NCBI GenBank assembly: GCA_000510425.1 | Contig: AZKM01000016.1 | Location: 1 to 64,000, forward strand | Direction of reading: 5' to 3' | DNA from: Eubacterium nodatum ATCC 33099 | GTDB taxonomy: Bacteria; Bacillota; Clostridia; Peptostreptococcales; Anaerovoracaceae | Length of the DNA: 64,000 nucleotides | In this document: positions 9,379 through 17,023 of the stretch, piece by piece | How positions within the stretch are numbered: the first letter of the stretch is position 1 | Layout: each line of letters opens with the position of its first letter | The notes under the pieces: model-generated | Databases searched by the model: none | What the model was told of the DNA's origin: nothing | What the model saw: the letters and a program-made list of their open reading frames with translations, nothing else | Program-made: the position numbers and the translations under genes

Positions 9379-10152
9379 TCAATCTTTATACGGAGACTTA
9401 TATACATCTAAATTTGCCTCTTTTATTTCCGCAAGCGTAGGTTTTGGATTCTTCTGAAGCAAATCAAAGGTTCTATCAATGGCTTTTTCAATGGTTTTCC
9501 AATAATTTGTTTTCTTAAAATCAGTAAGAATTTTTTTCTTAATTTTTTTGTATTCCTTTAAGTCGGATATTTCTTTTTTTTCATATTTAATTATAGTTTC
9601 ATTCTTTAAAATAGAAATTTTTTCGATATTATAAAGTTCGCGAGCAGTAATTCCAAGTTCCTTATATATGTTCCCATAATCTTTTTTAAAATTATCCGCT
9701 TTTTTAAACTCACTTAAAAATCTCTCTACTTCTTTTCCCCCTTCTTTTTTTGTAAAGCCATATCCTTTATCAAAAGCATATCTAAATCTTCCTTCTGAAA
9801 ATATAATATTCTCTTTAACTTTATCTCTTAAATTTTCTTTGTTTAAACCTTTGTGTTTTCCTATCAAATATAAGAAATATACATCCGGAAAAACACTTTT
9901 ATCATCTAACCTTTTCCTATATTGACTTGCTTTGAGGCGGAGCTTTTCTGTTTTTTTAAATTCCTGTTTCTTCTTCTCTACATCTTCTTTACTTATTTTT
10001 TCTTTGGAAATTTTTTTCGTTTTTTCTGCTGTTTTCTCTTTCGCCTGCTTATCAGATCTATGATTTTGTCTTGCTTCTCTTGCCAGATAAGTCGTGACAG
10101 ACACAGCTATAAGAACAACTATAACAACTATTACATATACTGATTTTTTCAT
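9379..10152 (-). CDS. Lysine-rich membrane-anchored protein of unknown function
   Basis: I do not recognise this 257-residue protein. It has one N-terminal hydrophobic segment (about 4-23) and then a highly charged region (KTAEKTKKISKEK, residues about 38-75) likely to be helical or coiled-coil. A predicted alpha-helical domain rich in lysine, glutamate and aromatic residues continues to the end. The reading frame is clearly more AT-rich than its neighbours, with long A and T runs, which suggests later acquisition or weak selection. GGGAGG lies eight bases before the ATG. It follows the TIM-barrel gene by 41 bases on the same strand, so it may be the last gene of the cobalamin-riboswitch transport operon, but no sequence feature ties it to corrinoids. 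Confidence 0.55.
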   Translation of the reverse strand: MKKSVYVIVVIVVLIAVSVTTYLAREARQNHRSDKQAKEKTAEKTKKISKEKISKEDVEKKKQEFKKTEKLRLKASQYRKRLDDKSVFPDVYFLYLIGKHKGLNKENLRDKVKENIIFSEGRFRYAFDKGYGFTKKEGGKEVERFLSEFKKADNFKKDYGNIYKELGITARELYNIEKISILKNETIIKYEKKEISDLKEYKKIKKKILTDFKKTNYWKTIEKAIDRTFDLLQKNPKPTLAEIKEANLDVYKSPYKD

Positions 10153-10193
10153 TATATTCCCTCCCGGACACTACTATATAAATAATTATTATT

Positions 10194-10973
10194 TTATCTT
10201 TCTCCGGACAACTTCTCTAAAATCCAAGGGATGCTGTCTGATGATTCTCTGCTCTCAACTGTCAAGGTAACATCCTCTTTGCAATAATCATCTATGCATC
10301 TGAGGACCAGTTCCATGTCAAGTGTGCCATTCGTAATCTCATTATGTTGGTCTCCCGAGCCGTCATTATTATGTATGTGAAAATGTCCTATATGTTCACC
10401 CATTATTTTTATCCACTGATAAACATCCTTATCTTCCGTAACGGCATTGGCATGACCTACATCAAGGCAGAGCTTAACCCTCGGGTCAGAAATTCCCTTC
10501 ACTATTTCCACCAGCGGCTCCGGATTCGGATCAAATACATTCTCTATATATATATTAAAATCATCGGGTTTATCCTGCATGTACTCAGTCCAAAATTCTA
10601 TTGACTGCTTCACATGCCATTCATCAAAATACATTATCGGGAGAAATCCGGAATGAACCACCATTCTGGCTGCCCTAAGTTCTCTACATCCCCTATAGGC
10701 ATCTTCAAGGCGGTCAAGTCCCATCCTGACCGCCTTGGGATCTATCGCCTGTGGGTAAATTTCCGTAAAAGGTCCATGGATAAACAATCTGCTTACATCA
10801 TCAATTTCGCAAAATTCCATATCCCTTCTGACCACAGCAATGGTATCATCAAAATTCTCATCATCAAGATTGCAGGATATACAGAAGTGGTTGCTTTCCA
10901 TCCCTATCTTATTGTTTTTTATAATCTTAAGTGCATCCTTGGAAAAGGAGCAAAGAAATAAATCTTTTTTCAT
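10194..10973 (-). CDS. Xylose-isomerase-like TIM-barrel protein (sugar phosphate isomerase/epimerase family)
   Basis: This 259-residue cytoplasmic protein belongs to the AP-endonuclease-2/xylose-isomerase-like TIM-barrel superfamily. Barrel-end metal-ligand motifs are visible: NIYIENVFD (Glu, about residue 143), KLCLDVGHAN (Asp/His, about 167-175), GHFHIHNNDG with two histidines, DQHNEI and the final TVESRES glutamate. The gene starts four bases after the S-component gene ends and so belongs to the ECF operon. Members of this superfamily isomerise sugars, act as epimerases or cut abasic DNA. Which substrate applies here cannot be told, and a link to corrinoid side chains or ribazole metabolism is speculation from its neighbours. 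Confidence 0.7.
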   Translation of the reverse strand: MKKDLFLCSFSKDALKIIKNNKIGMESNHFCISCNLDDENFDDTIAVVRRDMEFCEIDDVSRLFIHGPFTEIYPQAIDPKAVRMGLDRLEDAYRGCRELRAARMVVHSGFLPIMYFDEWHVKQSIEFWTEYMQDKPDDFNIYIENVFDPNPEPLVEIVKGISDPRVKLCLDVGHANAVTEDKDVYQWIKIMGEHIGHFHIHNNDGSGDQHNEITNGTLDMELVLRCIDDYCKEDVTLTVESRESSDSIPWILEKLSGER

Positions 10974-10976
10974 ACC

Positions 10977-11942
10977 CTACCTGTAAATTCCGTACTTTAT
11001 CTTTATGCGTTCCACCTTCTTGATAAATATATTTCCGAATAAAAATATAAAAACAGCAGCAGAACCGGCGTGCTGTGCATCATAGGGAACACCTGTAATA
11101 TAAATGAGTCTTAGGGCATTAAGACTGATAGGTTTTCCACCGTATACCCCGGCTGACATAAACATGGCACAGATATTCATTATTCCTCCGTATATTATAA
11201 ATGTCACGAAAAAAGTAAATAATGCCATAGTAATTCCGTCAACGGTCAGCTTCTTTCTCTGCACTAAAGCTCCGGAAATAAGCCCTGCAATACCGAAGGC
11301 GTAAAGACGCCAGCCAAAAAAGGTTTTATCCTCTCCCGGAAAAAGTATGTAAGCAGTATACGCCACAATTACCGCAAAAATAATGCACATGACAGGTCCC
11401 ATAATAAACTTAAAACTTCTGGAGCCTAACTCCTCCTTAAATCCCTTTTTTCTGACTTCCTCATAATCAATTTTGTTAAAGGTAAGACCCGCAAGAAATC
11501 CCAGAAGCCCCCAGCAGAACATCTGCCATGGAGTCCATGGTCCCTGTCCCATGTAAAAATTGCACACAAGCCTTGACAGGGCTCCTACCAAGAATCCCGC
11601 CTCAGGTCCCAGAGAAATTCCCGATATGATTACCATAGCCGTACCCGCCTGAAGGGGCAGAGTCAAATGAAAAAACATATGAATAACCACTGTCAGTGCT
11701 GACATCGTGGCAATGAGAACCACTTCTCTTGCCTTGGGCTTTCTGTTTTCAAATACCATAATAAAAGGAATCAGCGTATATACCACGATGAGGAAACTTC
11801 CAATGAGGTACATATTGCTTCCCAAAAGTCTTCCCAGTGCAACCATGCTAAAAGGAATAGCCAAAAAAATCAACAGTGCCGAAACCCCTGTTCTCTTTCT
11901 CGTCGCTGCCTGATATTGACTCACATCAAAGTTTCTGCCCAT
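10977..11942 (-). CDS. ECF transporter S component, probable cobalamin/corrinoid specificity
   Basis: This is the integral membrane substrate-binding subunit of an energy-coupling-factor importer. The ATG at 11942 is preferred over one six codons upstream because GGAGG precedes it at the right distance; the gene then overlaps the ATPase stop by 22 bases. The 321-residue protein is longer than the usual S component of about 190 residues. It has hydrophobic segments throughout, including PLQAGTAMVIISGISLGPEAGFLVGALSRLV split over helices 3-5, a pattern typical of S components. Cobalamin is the likely substrate because a cobalamin riboswitch heads the unit, similar to the CbrT type. Cobalt or another corrinoid precursor is the alternative. 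Confidence 0.75.
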   Translation of the reverse strand: MGRNFDVSQYQAATRKRTGVSALLIFLAIPFSMVALGRLLGSNMYLIGSFLIVVYTLIPFIMVFENRKPKAREVVLIATMSALTVVIHMFFHLTLPLQAGTAMVIISGISLGPEAGFLVGALSRLVCNFYMGQGPWTPWQMFCWGLLGFLAGLTFNKIDYEEVRKKGFKEELGSRSFKFIMGPVMCIIFAVIVAYTAYILFPGEDKTFFGWRLYAFGIAGLISGALVQRKKLTVDGITMALFTFFVTFIIYGGIMNICAMFMSAGVYGGKPISLNALRLIYITGVPYDAQHAGSAAVFIFLFGNIFIKKVERIKIKYGIYR

Positions 11943-13756
11943 CGTGCCACCTCCTCCCATGTAATCGCCTCCGGAATATACTCTCTGGAAATTTTATTTG
12001 CAGCTGTGGTATAAAAATTATTTCCACTGAAAAATTCCTTCGGGCTTCCTTGGGAAACGATATTTCCGTCAAAAAACATAGCACACTTGTCACCGTACTG
12101 CGCACAGAACTCTATATCGTGGGAAACCATCAAAAGAGTCTTCCCCTTTGCAGTCAGCTTTTTAAAAATTCCGGCAAGGGAAATTTTAAAGAAAGGGTCC
12201 AGTCCTTTGGTAGGTTCATCCAGCAAGATGACATCAGGGTTCAGCAAAAGAACTTTTCCCAAGGCTAATCTCTGCTGCTCTCCACCTGATAAATCGTACG
12301 GGTGAGATTTTCTCAAATGGGAAATCTCCATTATTTCTAACATTTCAAGAACCTTGCCCACCTTGTCTTCATCACTTCCCTCTTCATAGTGAATACCTTC
12401 CATAAGCTCATCTTCCACGGATATTTCCGTAAACAGAGCCTGGGGATTTTGGGGCAGCATAGCTTGTTTTCCCAACACCCTGACTCTTCCCCGTTGAGCC
12501 TTTACTACATTACTTATCGCCTTAAGAGCAGTGCTCTTTCCGACACCGTTCCCTCCTAAGATGCAAAAAAGCTCTCCTTTCTCAACCTTCAGGTTCAAAT
12601 CCCTGAGAATATCCTGACTCCTCTGATCGTACCTGAACCAAAGTCCTGAAATGTCTATTACACAGTCACCTTCAGTATATTTTCTTTCCTTTCTTTTCTC
12701 TGCTTCCTCAACATTTTCTAAGCCTGAATATTTCCCATAACGGCTGTTAAACACTCTACCTGATTTCTCCACCATATCCTTTATCCAAAGTCTGCCTTCT
12801 CTGATTGTCAAAGGACTTTCTAATGGACTTTTTAAAGTATTTTCTGTTAAATTGTTTCCACAACCTGCCGATTTAAGGGTACTGTGAAATATTTTCGTAA
12901 CTGTCGGAAGACCGTAAAACATGGGATGACAATTTTGGGCGGAGTCACAGGATTTAAATCCTGCCCTGTCATGGGTTTCATCATTGTCATATCCCTTTGA
13001 TTCATTCTTTTCAGGTTCCGCAGATATGCCATGATTTCCCACCGCTTTTCTTCCTGATAAAAATCCTCCTATCCTCCTCGGAGAATCCAAGGCGACAATT
13101 TTGCCTTCATCCATTACCGCCACTCTGTCTGCCATAGTAAAGGCTTCCTCCAGTCTATGCTCCGATAATATGACAGTAGTTCCAAGATCTCGGTTTATTT
13201 TGTAAATGGTTCTGAGAAATTCTGATGCCGCTATGGGGTCAAGCTGTGAGGTGGGCTCGTCCAAAACCAGAAGTTTCGGCTGCATCGCCATGATTGAAGC
13301 CAAATTCAAAAGCTGCTTCTGCCCTCCTGAAAGTTTACTTACATCCTTTCTGAACCATGTCTGAATATCGAAATAACTTGCCATCTCGGAAACCCTGCGT
13401 TTAATGGTATAATTATCACAGCCCAGGCTTTCAAGACCAAATGCAAGTTCATGCCAGACCTTATCGGTAACCAGCTGATTGTCAGGGTTCTGCTGCACAT
13501 AACCGATTTCTGAAGTGCTTTCACGATCTCCCAGTTCAGCAAGGTCACAACCTCTGTATAGAATATCTCCGCTCAGGTTTCCATAGGGCATCATATTCTT
13601 TTTCATATGGCGAAGGAGCGTTGTCTTTCCACAGCCTGATTTTCCGCATAGAACCATAAACTCCGATTCCTTCACCGATAAATTTATATTTTTTAAGGCA
13701 TCGCTTTCAGCAAGGGGGTATCTAAAACTTATATTGCTAAATCTGATCGTCTCCAT
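11921..13756 (-). CDS. ECF transporter ATPase, fused double EcfA
   Basis: This 611-residue protein fuses the two ABC ATPases that power an ECF importer. The start is METIRFSN at 13756, seven bases or less after GGGGAGG; a longer frame reaches 13834. Domain 1 (about 1-240) has Walker A GKSGCGKTT, signature LSGGQKQLL and Walker B LLVLDEPTS. A long linker of about 110 residues follows. Domain 2 (about 365-600) has GGNGVGKST, LSGGEQQRLAL and VILLDEPTK. Both sites look intact. It overlaps the EcfT stop by 28 bases and the S-component start by 22, which implies translational coupling and a dedicated three-part transporter rather than a shared one. Confidence 0.9.
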   Translation of the reverse strand: METIRFSNISFRYPLAESDALKNINLSVKESEFMVLCGKSGCGKTTLLRHMKKNMMPYGNLSGDILYRGCDLAELGDRESTSEIGYVQQNPDNQLVTDKVWHELAFGLESLGCDNYTIKRRVSEMASYFDIQTWFRKDVSKLSGGQKQLLNLASIMAMQPKLLVLDEPTSQLDPIAASEFLRTIYKINRDLGTTVILSEHRLEEAFTMADRVAVMDEGKIVALDSPRRIGGFLSGRKAVGNHGISAEPEKNESKGYDNDETHDRAGFKSCDSAQNCHPMFYGLPTVTKIFHSTLKSAGCGNNLTENTLKSPLESPLTIREGRLWIKDMVEKSGRVFNSRYGKYSGLENVEEAEKRKERKYTEGDCVIDISGLWFRYDQRSQDILRDLNLKVEKGELFCILGGNGVGKSTALKAISNVVKAQRGRVRVLGKQAMLPQNPQALFTEISVEDELMEGIHYEEGSDEDKVGKVLEMLEIMEISHLRKSHPYDLSGGEQQRLALGKVLLLNPDVILLDEPTKGLDPFFKISLAGIFKKLTAKGKTLLMVSHDIEFCAQYGDKCAMFFDGNIVSQGSPKEFFSGNNFYTTAANKISREYIPEAITWEEVARWAETLM

Positions 13757-14631
13757 TTTGCCTCCCCATAAATATCCATTACTATCGGCATACCCACAAG
13801 AATTATATATGCACCAAGGGTCAAACCGTTCCATACATTCATGCTATATTTATACACAGGATAAAAAGAAATACTGTTTTTTCCTAAAAGATTTAATATT
13901 ATAACGACTGTTCCCATCAAAGTCATCACTGAAATGAGTACCACATCTCTTCTCTCAATTCTGTATAGGTTGAAGGATGTTCTGCCTTTGAGACCGTAAC
14001 CTCTTGCTTCCATTGAATCCGCACTTTCGATGGATGATTCCAGAGACCATGATACCAAAATCGACACTTCTTTTCCGAACTGACGAATTTTATTAAAAAA
14101 TCCCTTCTCATTTCCCCTGCCAAGGCACACCTGCCCCATATGAATTTCACTGTAACGCTCTTTTAAAAGGGGAACATATCTGAATATCATAGAAAGGGTC
14201 AATCCAAGCACAGGAGCTGCTTTTCCAAAGATAAAAATAAGTTTGTCCGCACTCATTACAACATTAAAACCGGTAAACCAAATGATTACAGAAGCCAGCA
14301 TTACTCCTGAACTCAAACCGTAAATAAGCGATTCCATTGTAATGGCATTATCGTTTATATAAAACAGTATGGTGACACCTTCGTGAGTAAAAAAAACATT
14401 CAAAACTGCCGTAAGCAAAATTGTAAATATGCTGATATATGCGTTCTGTTTAAGAATTTTCTTACCCTTGAGAAGTACCGAATATATCCATGAGGTTACT
14501 AATGTTGCAATTAAAAAATATGGCGTCATGGAAAACATCGTGATGCCAATTACAAAACTGAAATATATTAAGTTGACTAATGGATGAAACCGTGAAAATT
14601 CAGAGGTTTCTCCTATTCCATTCTTAAACAT
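13729..14631 (-). CDS. ecfT: ECF transporter transmembrane subunit EcfT
   Basis: This is the scaffold membrane protein that couples the S component to the two ATPase domains. It has about 300 residues and several membrane helices (about 22-60, 70-100, 110-145, 235-295). A cytoplasmic segment carries SMEARGYGLKG, the Ala-Arg-Gly coupling motif of EcfT proteins. Of two close ATG codons the second (14631) has better spacing from AAAAGG. The gene stands first in the overlapping EcfT-EcfAA-S set. Its transcription probably begins at the riboswitch promoter near 15480 and must pass the hairpin at 14780-14809, unless a promoter lies in the 220 bases before it. Confidence 0.88.
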   Translation of the reverse strand: MFKNGIGETSEFSRFHPLVNLIYFSFVIGITMFSMTPYFLIATLVTSWIYSVLLKGKKILKQNAYISIFTILLTAVLNVFFTHEGVTILFYINDNAITMESLIYGLSSGVMLASVIIWFTGFNVVMSADKLIFIFGKAAPVLGLTLSMIFRYVPLLKERYSEIHMGQVCLGRGNEKGFFNKIRQFGKEVSILVSWSLESSIESADSMEARGYGLKGRTSFNLYRIERRDVVLISVMTLMGTVVIILNLLGKNSISFYPVYKYSMNVWNGLTLGAYIILVGMPIVMDIYGEAKWRRSDLAI

Positions 14632-14779
14632 ATACATCCTTTTCGACGGCAGACTCTTAATCTTAAGGTATCATCCCTGTATAAGGGCTTTTCAAATTTC
14701 AATGGGAACAAGGGAGTTGCCAAGATTTTTAAAATTACAGCAGCTCATATCCCTTTCTTTAGATTTCAATGAAAACAAT

Positions 14780-14809
14780 GGGGACCTGTCTCTTCACAAA
14801 CAGATCCCC
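14780..14809 (-). terminator. Intergenic hairpin, possible attenuator
   Basis: On the minus strand GGGGATCTGTTT pairs with AGACAGGTCCCC, with one or two G-U pairs, followed by ATTGTTTTC. It lies between the small 96-residue gene and ecfT. The U-tract is interrupted, so it may terminate only part of the transcripts and lower ecfT relative to the first gene. Confidence 0.6.
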
Positions 14810-14853
14810 GGGGCATTTATTAACATTCGTTTACACGAAACTGTTAATCTAAA

Positions 14854-15144
14854 TTATTCCTGTGGCCAGTAAATGCAATAACACTCGTAATTTTCTCCCA
14901 TGTATACCCAGATACTGTCACCCATATCTATAGGTTCATCAAAGTACTTATTTGGGATAAATACTTTTAAGCTGGTTCTTTTTCTGCCTTTTATGTTAAT
15001 ACCTTCAGCTGTCGGGTTATCTCTAAATTCATCCAGTTTTTCTCTCAGGTGCTCGATGCCTGTCTCTTTCCCAAAGTTATCACAGAACTGATTTACATCT
15101 GCATAAACAACATTGTCGGGATTTTTGAACCAATTAACATTCAT
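14854..15144 (-). CDS. Small conserved-looking protein of unknown function under cobalamin riboswitch 2
   Basis: I do not recognise this 96-residue protein. AAAGGAGAGAAGG directly precedes the ATG at 15144, and a frame reaching 15177 would start inside the terminator. It has no signal peptide or membrane segment. It is acidic and mixed alpha/beta in look, with a helical N-terminal half (NQFCDNFGKETGIEHLREKL) and a C-terminal half rich in strands and aromatics (SLKVFIPNKYF, SIWVYMGENYECYCIYW). Two cysteines near the end form CYC. It is the first gene after the second cobalamin riboswitch, so cobalamin excess should switch it off. A role in corrinoid uptake or sensing is inferred only from position. 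Confidence 0.65.
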   Translation of the reverse strand: MNVNWFKNPDNVVYADVNQFCDNFGKETGIEHLREKLDEFRDNPTAEGINIKGRKRTSLKVFIPNKYFDEPIDMGDSIWVYMGENYECYCIYWPQE

Positions 15145-15170
15145 TACCTTCTCTCCTTTGCACAAAAATA

Positions 15171-15193
15171 GGACCACGGTTAAACCACGGTCC
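15171..15193 (-). terminator. Riboswitch 2 intrinsic terminator
   Basis: The minus strand reads GGACCGTGG, loop TTTAA, CCGTGGTCC, then TATTTTTG. A nine-pair stem with a U-rich tail lies between the aptamer and the ribosome site of the gene at 15144, as a transcriptional riboswitch requires. Confidence 0.85.
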
Positions 15194-15248
15194 GTTTTTA
15201 CCGTTCAAAATTCTCAGCATACAGTCCTCCGCTGTGCCTGATTCTAAC

Positions 15249-15425
15249 TTCGTGCAGGTCTCCTGACTCATGGCTCGAAGCTAAATCACACCTTCCCGGA
15301 AAATCAGAAATACCATATATAAAACTTCTGATTCTGCTCCAGTGGCAAATCGTGATCATGCTAACCATTCACAGTGGCGGGACCGTGCAGGATTCTCACC
15401 TGCTTCCCTATTAACCTCGAAAAAT
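15249..15425 (-). promoter_or_regulatory. Cobalamin riboswitch 2
   Basis: Minus-strand landmarks are TAGGGAAGCAGGTGAGAATCC near the 5' end, then CTGCACGGTCCCGCCACTGTGAATGG, which includes the B12 box (about 15367-15380), and GAGTCAGGAGACCTGCAC at the 3' end (about 15252-15269). The peripheral part between these is longer than in riboswitch 1. It controls the small 14854 gene and probably the ECF operon beyond it. Confidence 0.95.
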
Positions 15426-15450
15426 CGAAGTACACGATGTATATGACTCA

Positions 15451-15479
15451 ATAATACAATAAATACCTGAATCAGTCAA
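15451..15479 (-). promoter_or_regulatory. Promoter of the ECF/cobalamin operon
   Basis: The minus strand shows TTGACT, a 17-base spacer and TATTAT about 25 bases before the aptamer. Spacing is optimal, with five of six bases matching consensus in each box. Confidence 0.75.
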
Positions 15480-15543
15480 TATAACATATCGAACTTAAAA
15501 AGTTCTACATCTGTTTCACTCTAAACCTATACAAATTCGTCAA

Positions 15544-15825
15544 TTACTTATTCTGCTCCGCTGCAACTCTAATGATGTCCTGATACCTCTCCAAAATTTT
15601 CGGATAATTATCCCTGACGTGGGGGAACATACAGTTGGTGCAATCCTTGAAGCCTCCCTCTGTATACTTAAAATTTCCTCCACACTGATTACCCAGTGCG
15701 TATAAAGGGCAGTAACAAAACAGACAGTTAAAATCCTCCGGCTTGTTAGTCTTATGACAAGGAAAAAATTCACATTCCTTATGCTGAAAAAACGTATACT
15801 TTTTATCTCTGAAATCGCTGCTCAT
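15544..15825 (-). CDS. Cysteine-rich small-domain protein, probable metal binder
   Basis: This 93-residue cytoplasmic protein resembles the cysteine-rich small domain family (PF04071 type), often seen near cobalamin genes. Eight cysteines are arranged as CEFFPC, CLFCYC, QCGG and CTNC, with histidines at either side (FFQHKEC, FPHVRDNY), consistent with zinc or Fe-S binding. The ATG at 15825 is chosen because GGGAGG lies seven bases upstream. It starts 82 bases after the CobW-like gene at 15907 and probably shares its transcript. The biochemical role of this family is not settled. The link to metal or corrinoid supply is inferred from the cluster. Confidence 0.7.
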   Translation of the reverse strand: MSSDFRDKKYTFFQHKECEFFPCHKTNKPEDFNCLFCYCPLYALGNQCGGNFKYTEGGFKDCTNCMFPHVRDNYPKILERYQDIIRVAAEQNK

Positions 15826-15906
15826 AACCATCCTCCCGATTAAACTATACACGCAACCGTTTGGTTAGTCAATTTTAACAAATTCCGGAATATTCCCGAA
15901 TGAAAT

Positions 15907-16881
15907 CTAAAAGGTGGCAACCTCCGGAACAGCCGGAGCCGCCTTCTTGACCTCTGTACAGTAAAACACAGGTCCCGGTCCTCCTCCATAAACCGGGTCA
16001 AGCTCAACCTTAACTTTTGCAGTAATAGTAACCCACTGACCGTTTTCAAGCCGGCTTTTTGCATCCTTCCATTTACAAACTACTCCTGCAAACTGAATAT
16101 CCTCAACACAGCAGGTCATCAGATGCCTGCCAAATATAAACTTATCTGCAGGAAGCTCACCGCCATTTACAACTCTTCCTCTGAGATGAAGAGTTTTTCC
16201 ATCATATTTACGCTGTTCCTCGTTAATATCTCTGTACCACTCAGCAAACCACTCATCTCTTATGGTTATATAATCTTTTTCCAAGTCGTATGGTAAAGGA
16301 TCTCTGATTTGATCAAGCTCCACATCATCAGCACTGTATTCATAAATGATTTGACTCTTTCTGTTGGCTACCCTGCAAATCTTATGAAAATTGAGTTTTG
16401 TGGATACACCCTTTTCATCGACTTCTTCCATAACCCCGTGGTCACATCTGTTAAATACGATCAGTTCCGCACTTTTCAGCTTATCGAAAACCTGCTGCCT
16501 CATGTTTTGGTTGTATGTTAAAAAGGTTCCGGCGTCAAAAAACAGCATTTCCTGATAGGTGAGCCATTCGTCAGGCATAGCTCTGTAAAAAGAATCCAAA
16601 CCCCACATACCGTTGTATTCAACTATTACCCTTTCAACCTTGTGTTTGAGTGCAAGTTCTGTAAAAAGCTCCTTCGACATGTCCTCTTCATTTTCAATTT
16701 CTTCAATGAATACATTTTTCCCAAAGAACTTGTCAGGTTCGTATTCCTCTATCCCCTCTTCACAGAGCAAAAGCAAGGTTCTCTCCCCTGCATTAAAATC
16801 CGAACCCTCCAAAGATTCCTGTATAAACTTGGTCTTGCCGGATTCCAAAAATCCGGTAAAAAGATATACTGGTATTTCCAT
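15907..16881 (-). CDS. CobW-like GTPase with C-terminal DUF1980/TIGR03943-like domain
   Basis: This 324-residue protein has an N-terminal G3E-type P-loop domain (Walker A GFLESGKTK at 10-18; LIVFNRCD as the nucleotide-specificity motif). It lacks the CxCC metal motif of ordinary CobW proteins. The C-terminal 90 residues (TLHLRGRV, GRHLMTCCVEDI, GQWVTITAKV) resemble the C-terminal domain of the DUF1980/TIGR03943 proteins, which are encoded near metal-related permeases and CobW genes. No companion permease is present in the window. It lies between the Cys-rich protein and the canonical CobW gene. Metal delivery or regulation in the cytoplasm is the likely theme. Whether the metal is zinc or cobalt cannot be read from the sequence. 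Confidence 0.7.
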   Translation of the reverse strand: MEIPVYLFTGFLESGKTKFIQESLEGSDFNAGERTLLLLCEEGIEEYEPDKFFGKNVFIEEIENEEDMSKELFTELALKHKVERVIVEYNGMWGLDSFYRAMPDEWLTYQEMLFFDAGTFLTYNQNMRQQVFDKLKSAELIVFNRCDHGVMEEVDEKGVSTKLNFHKICRVANRKSQIIYEYSADDVELDQIRDPLPYDLEKDYITIRDEWFAEWYRDINEEQRKYDGKTLHLRGRVVNGGELPADKFIFGRHLMTCCVEDIQFAGVVCKWKDAKSRLENGQWVTITAKVKVELDPVYGGGPGPVFYCTEVKKAAPAVPEVATF

Positions 16882-17023
16882 ATTTTTTACAATCCAAATA
16901 AAAATTCCACTAAACTTCCCTGCGATGTGTTCTTTTCAGAGATTTGTTCGTATCATCCAAATCAAAATTTAATTGGATTTCCCCTTTCTTATAAAATCTT
17001 TCAAATATAAATAGTTCAAACAA

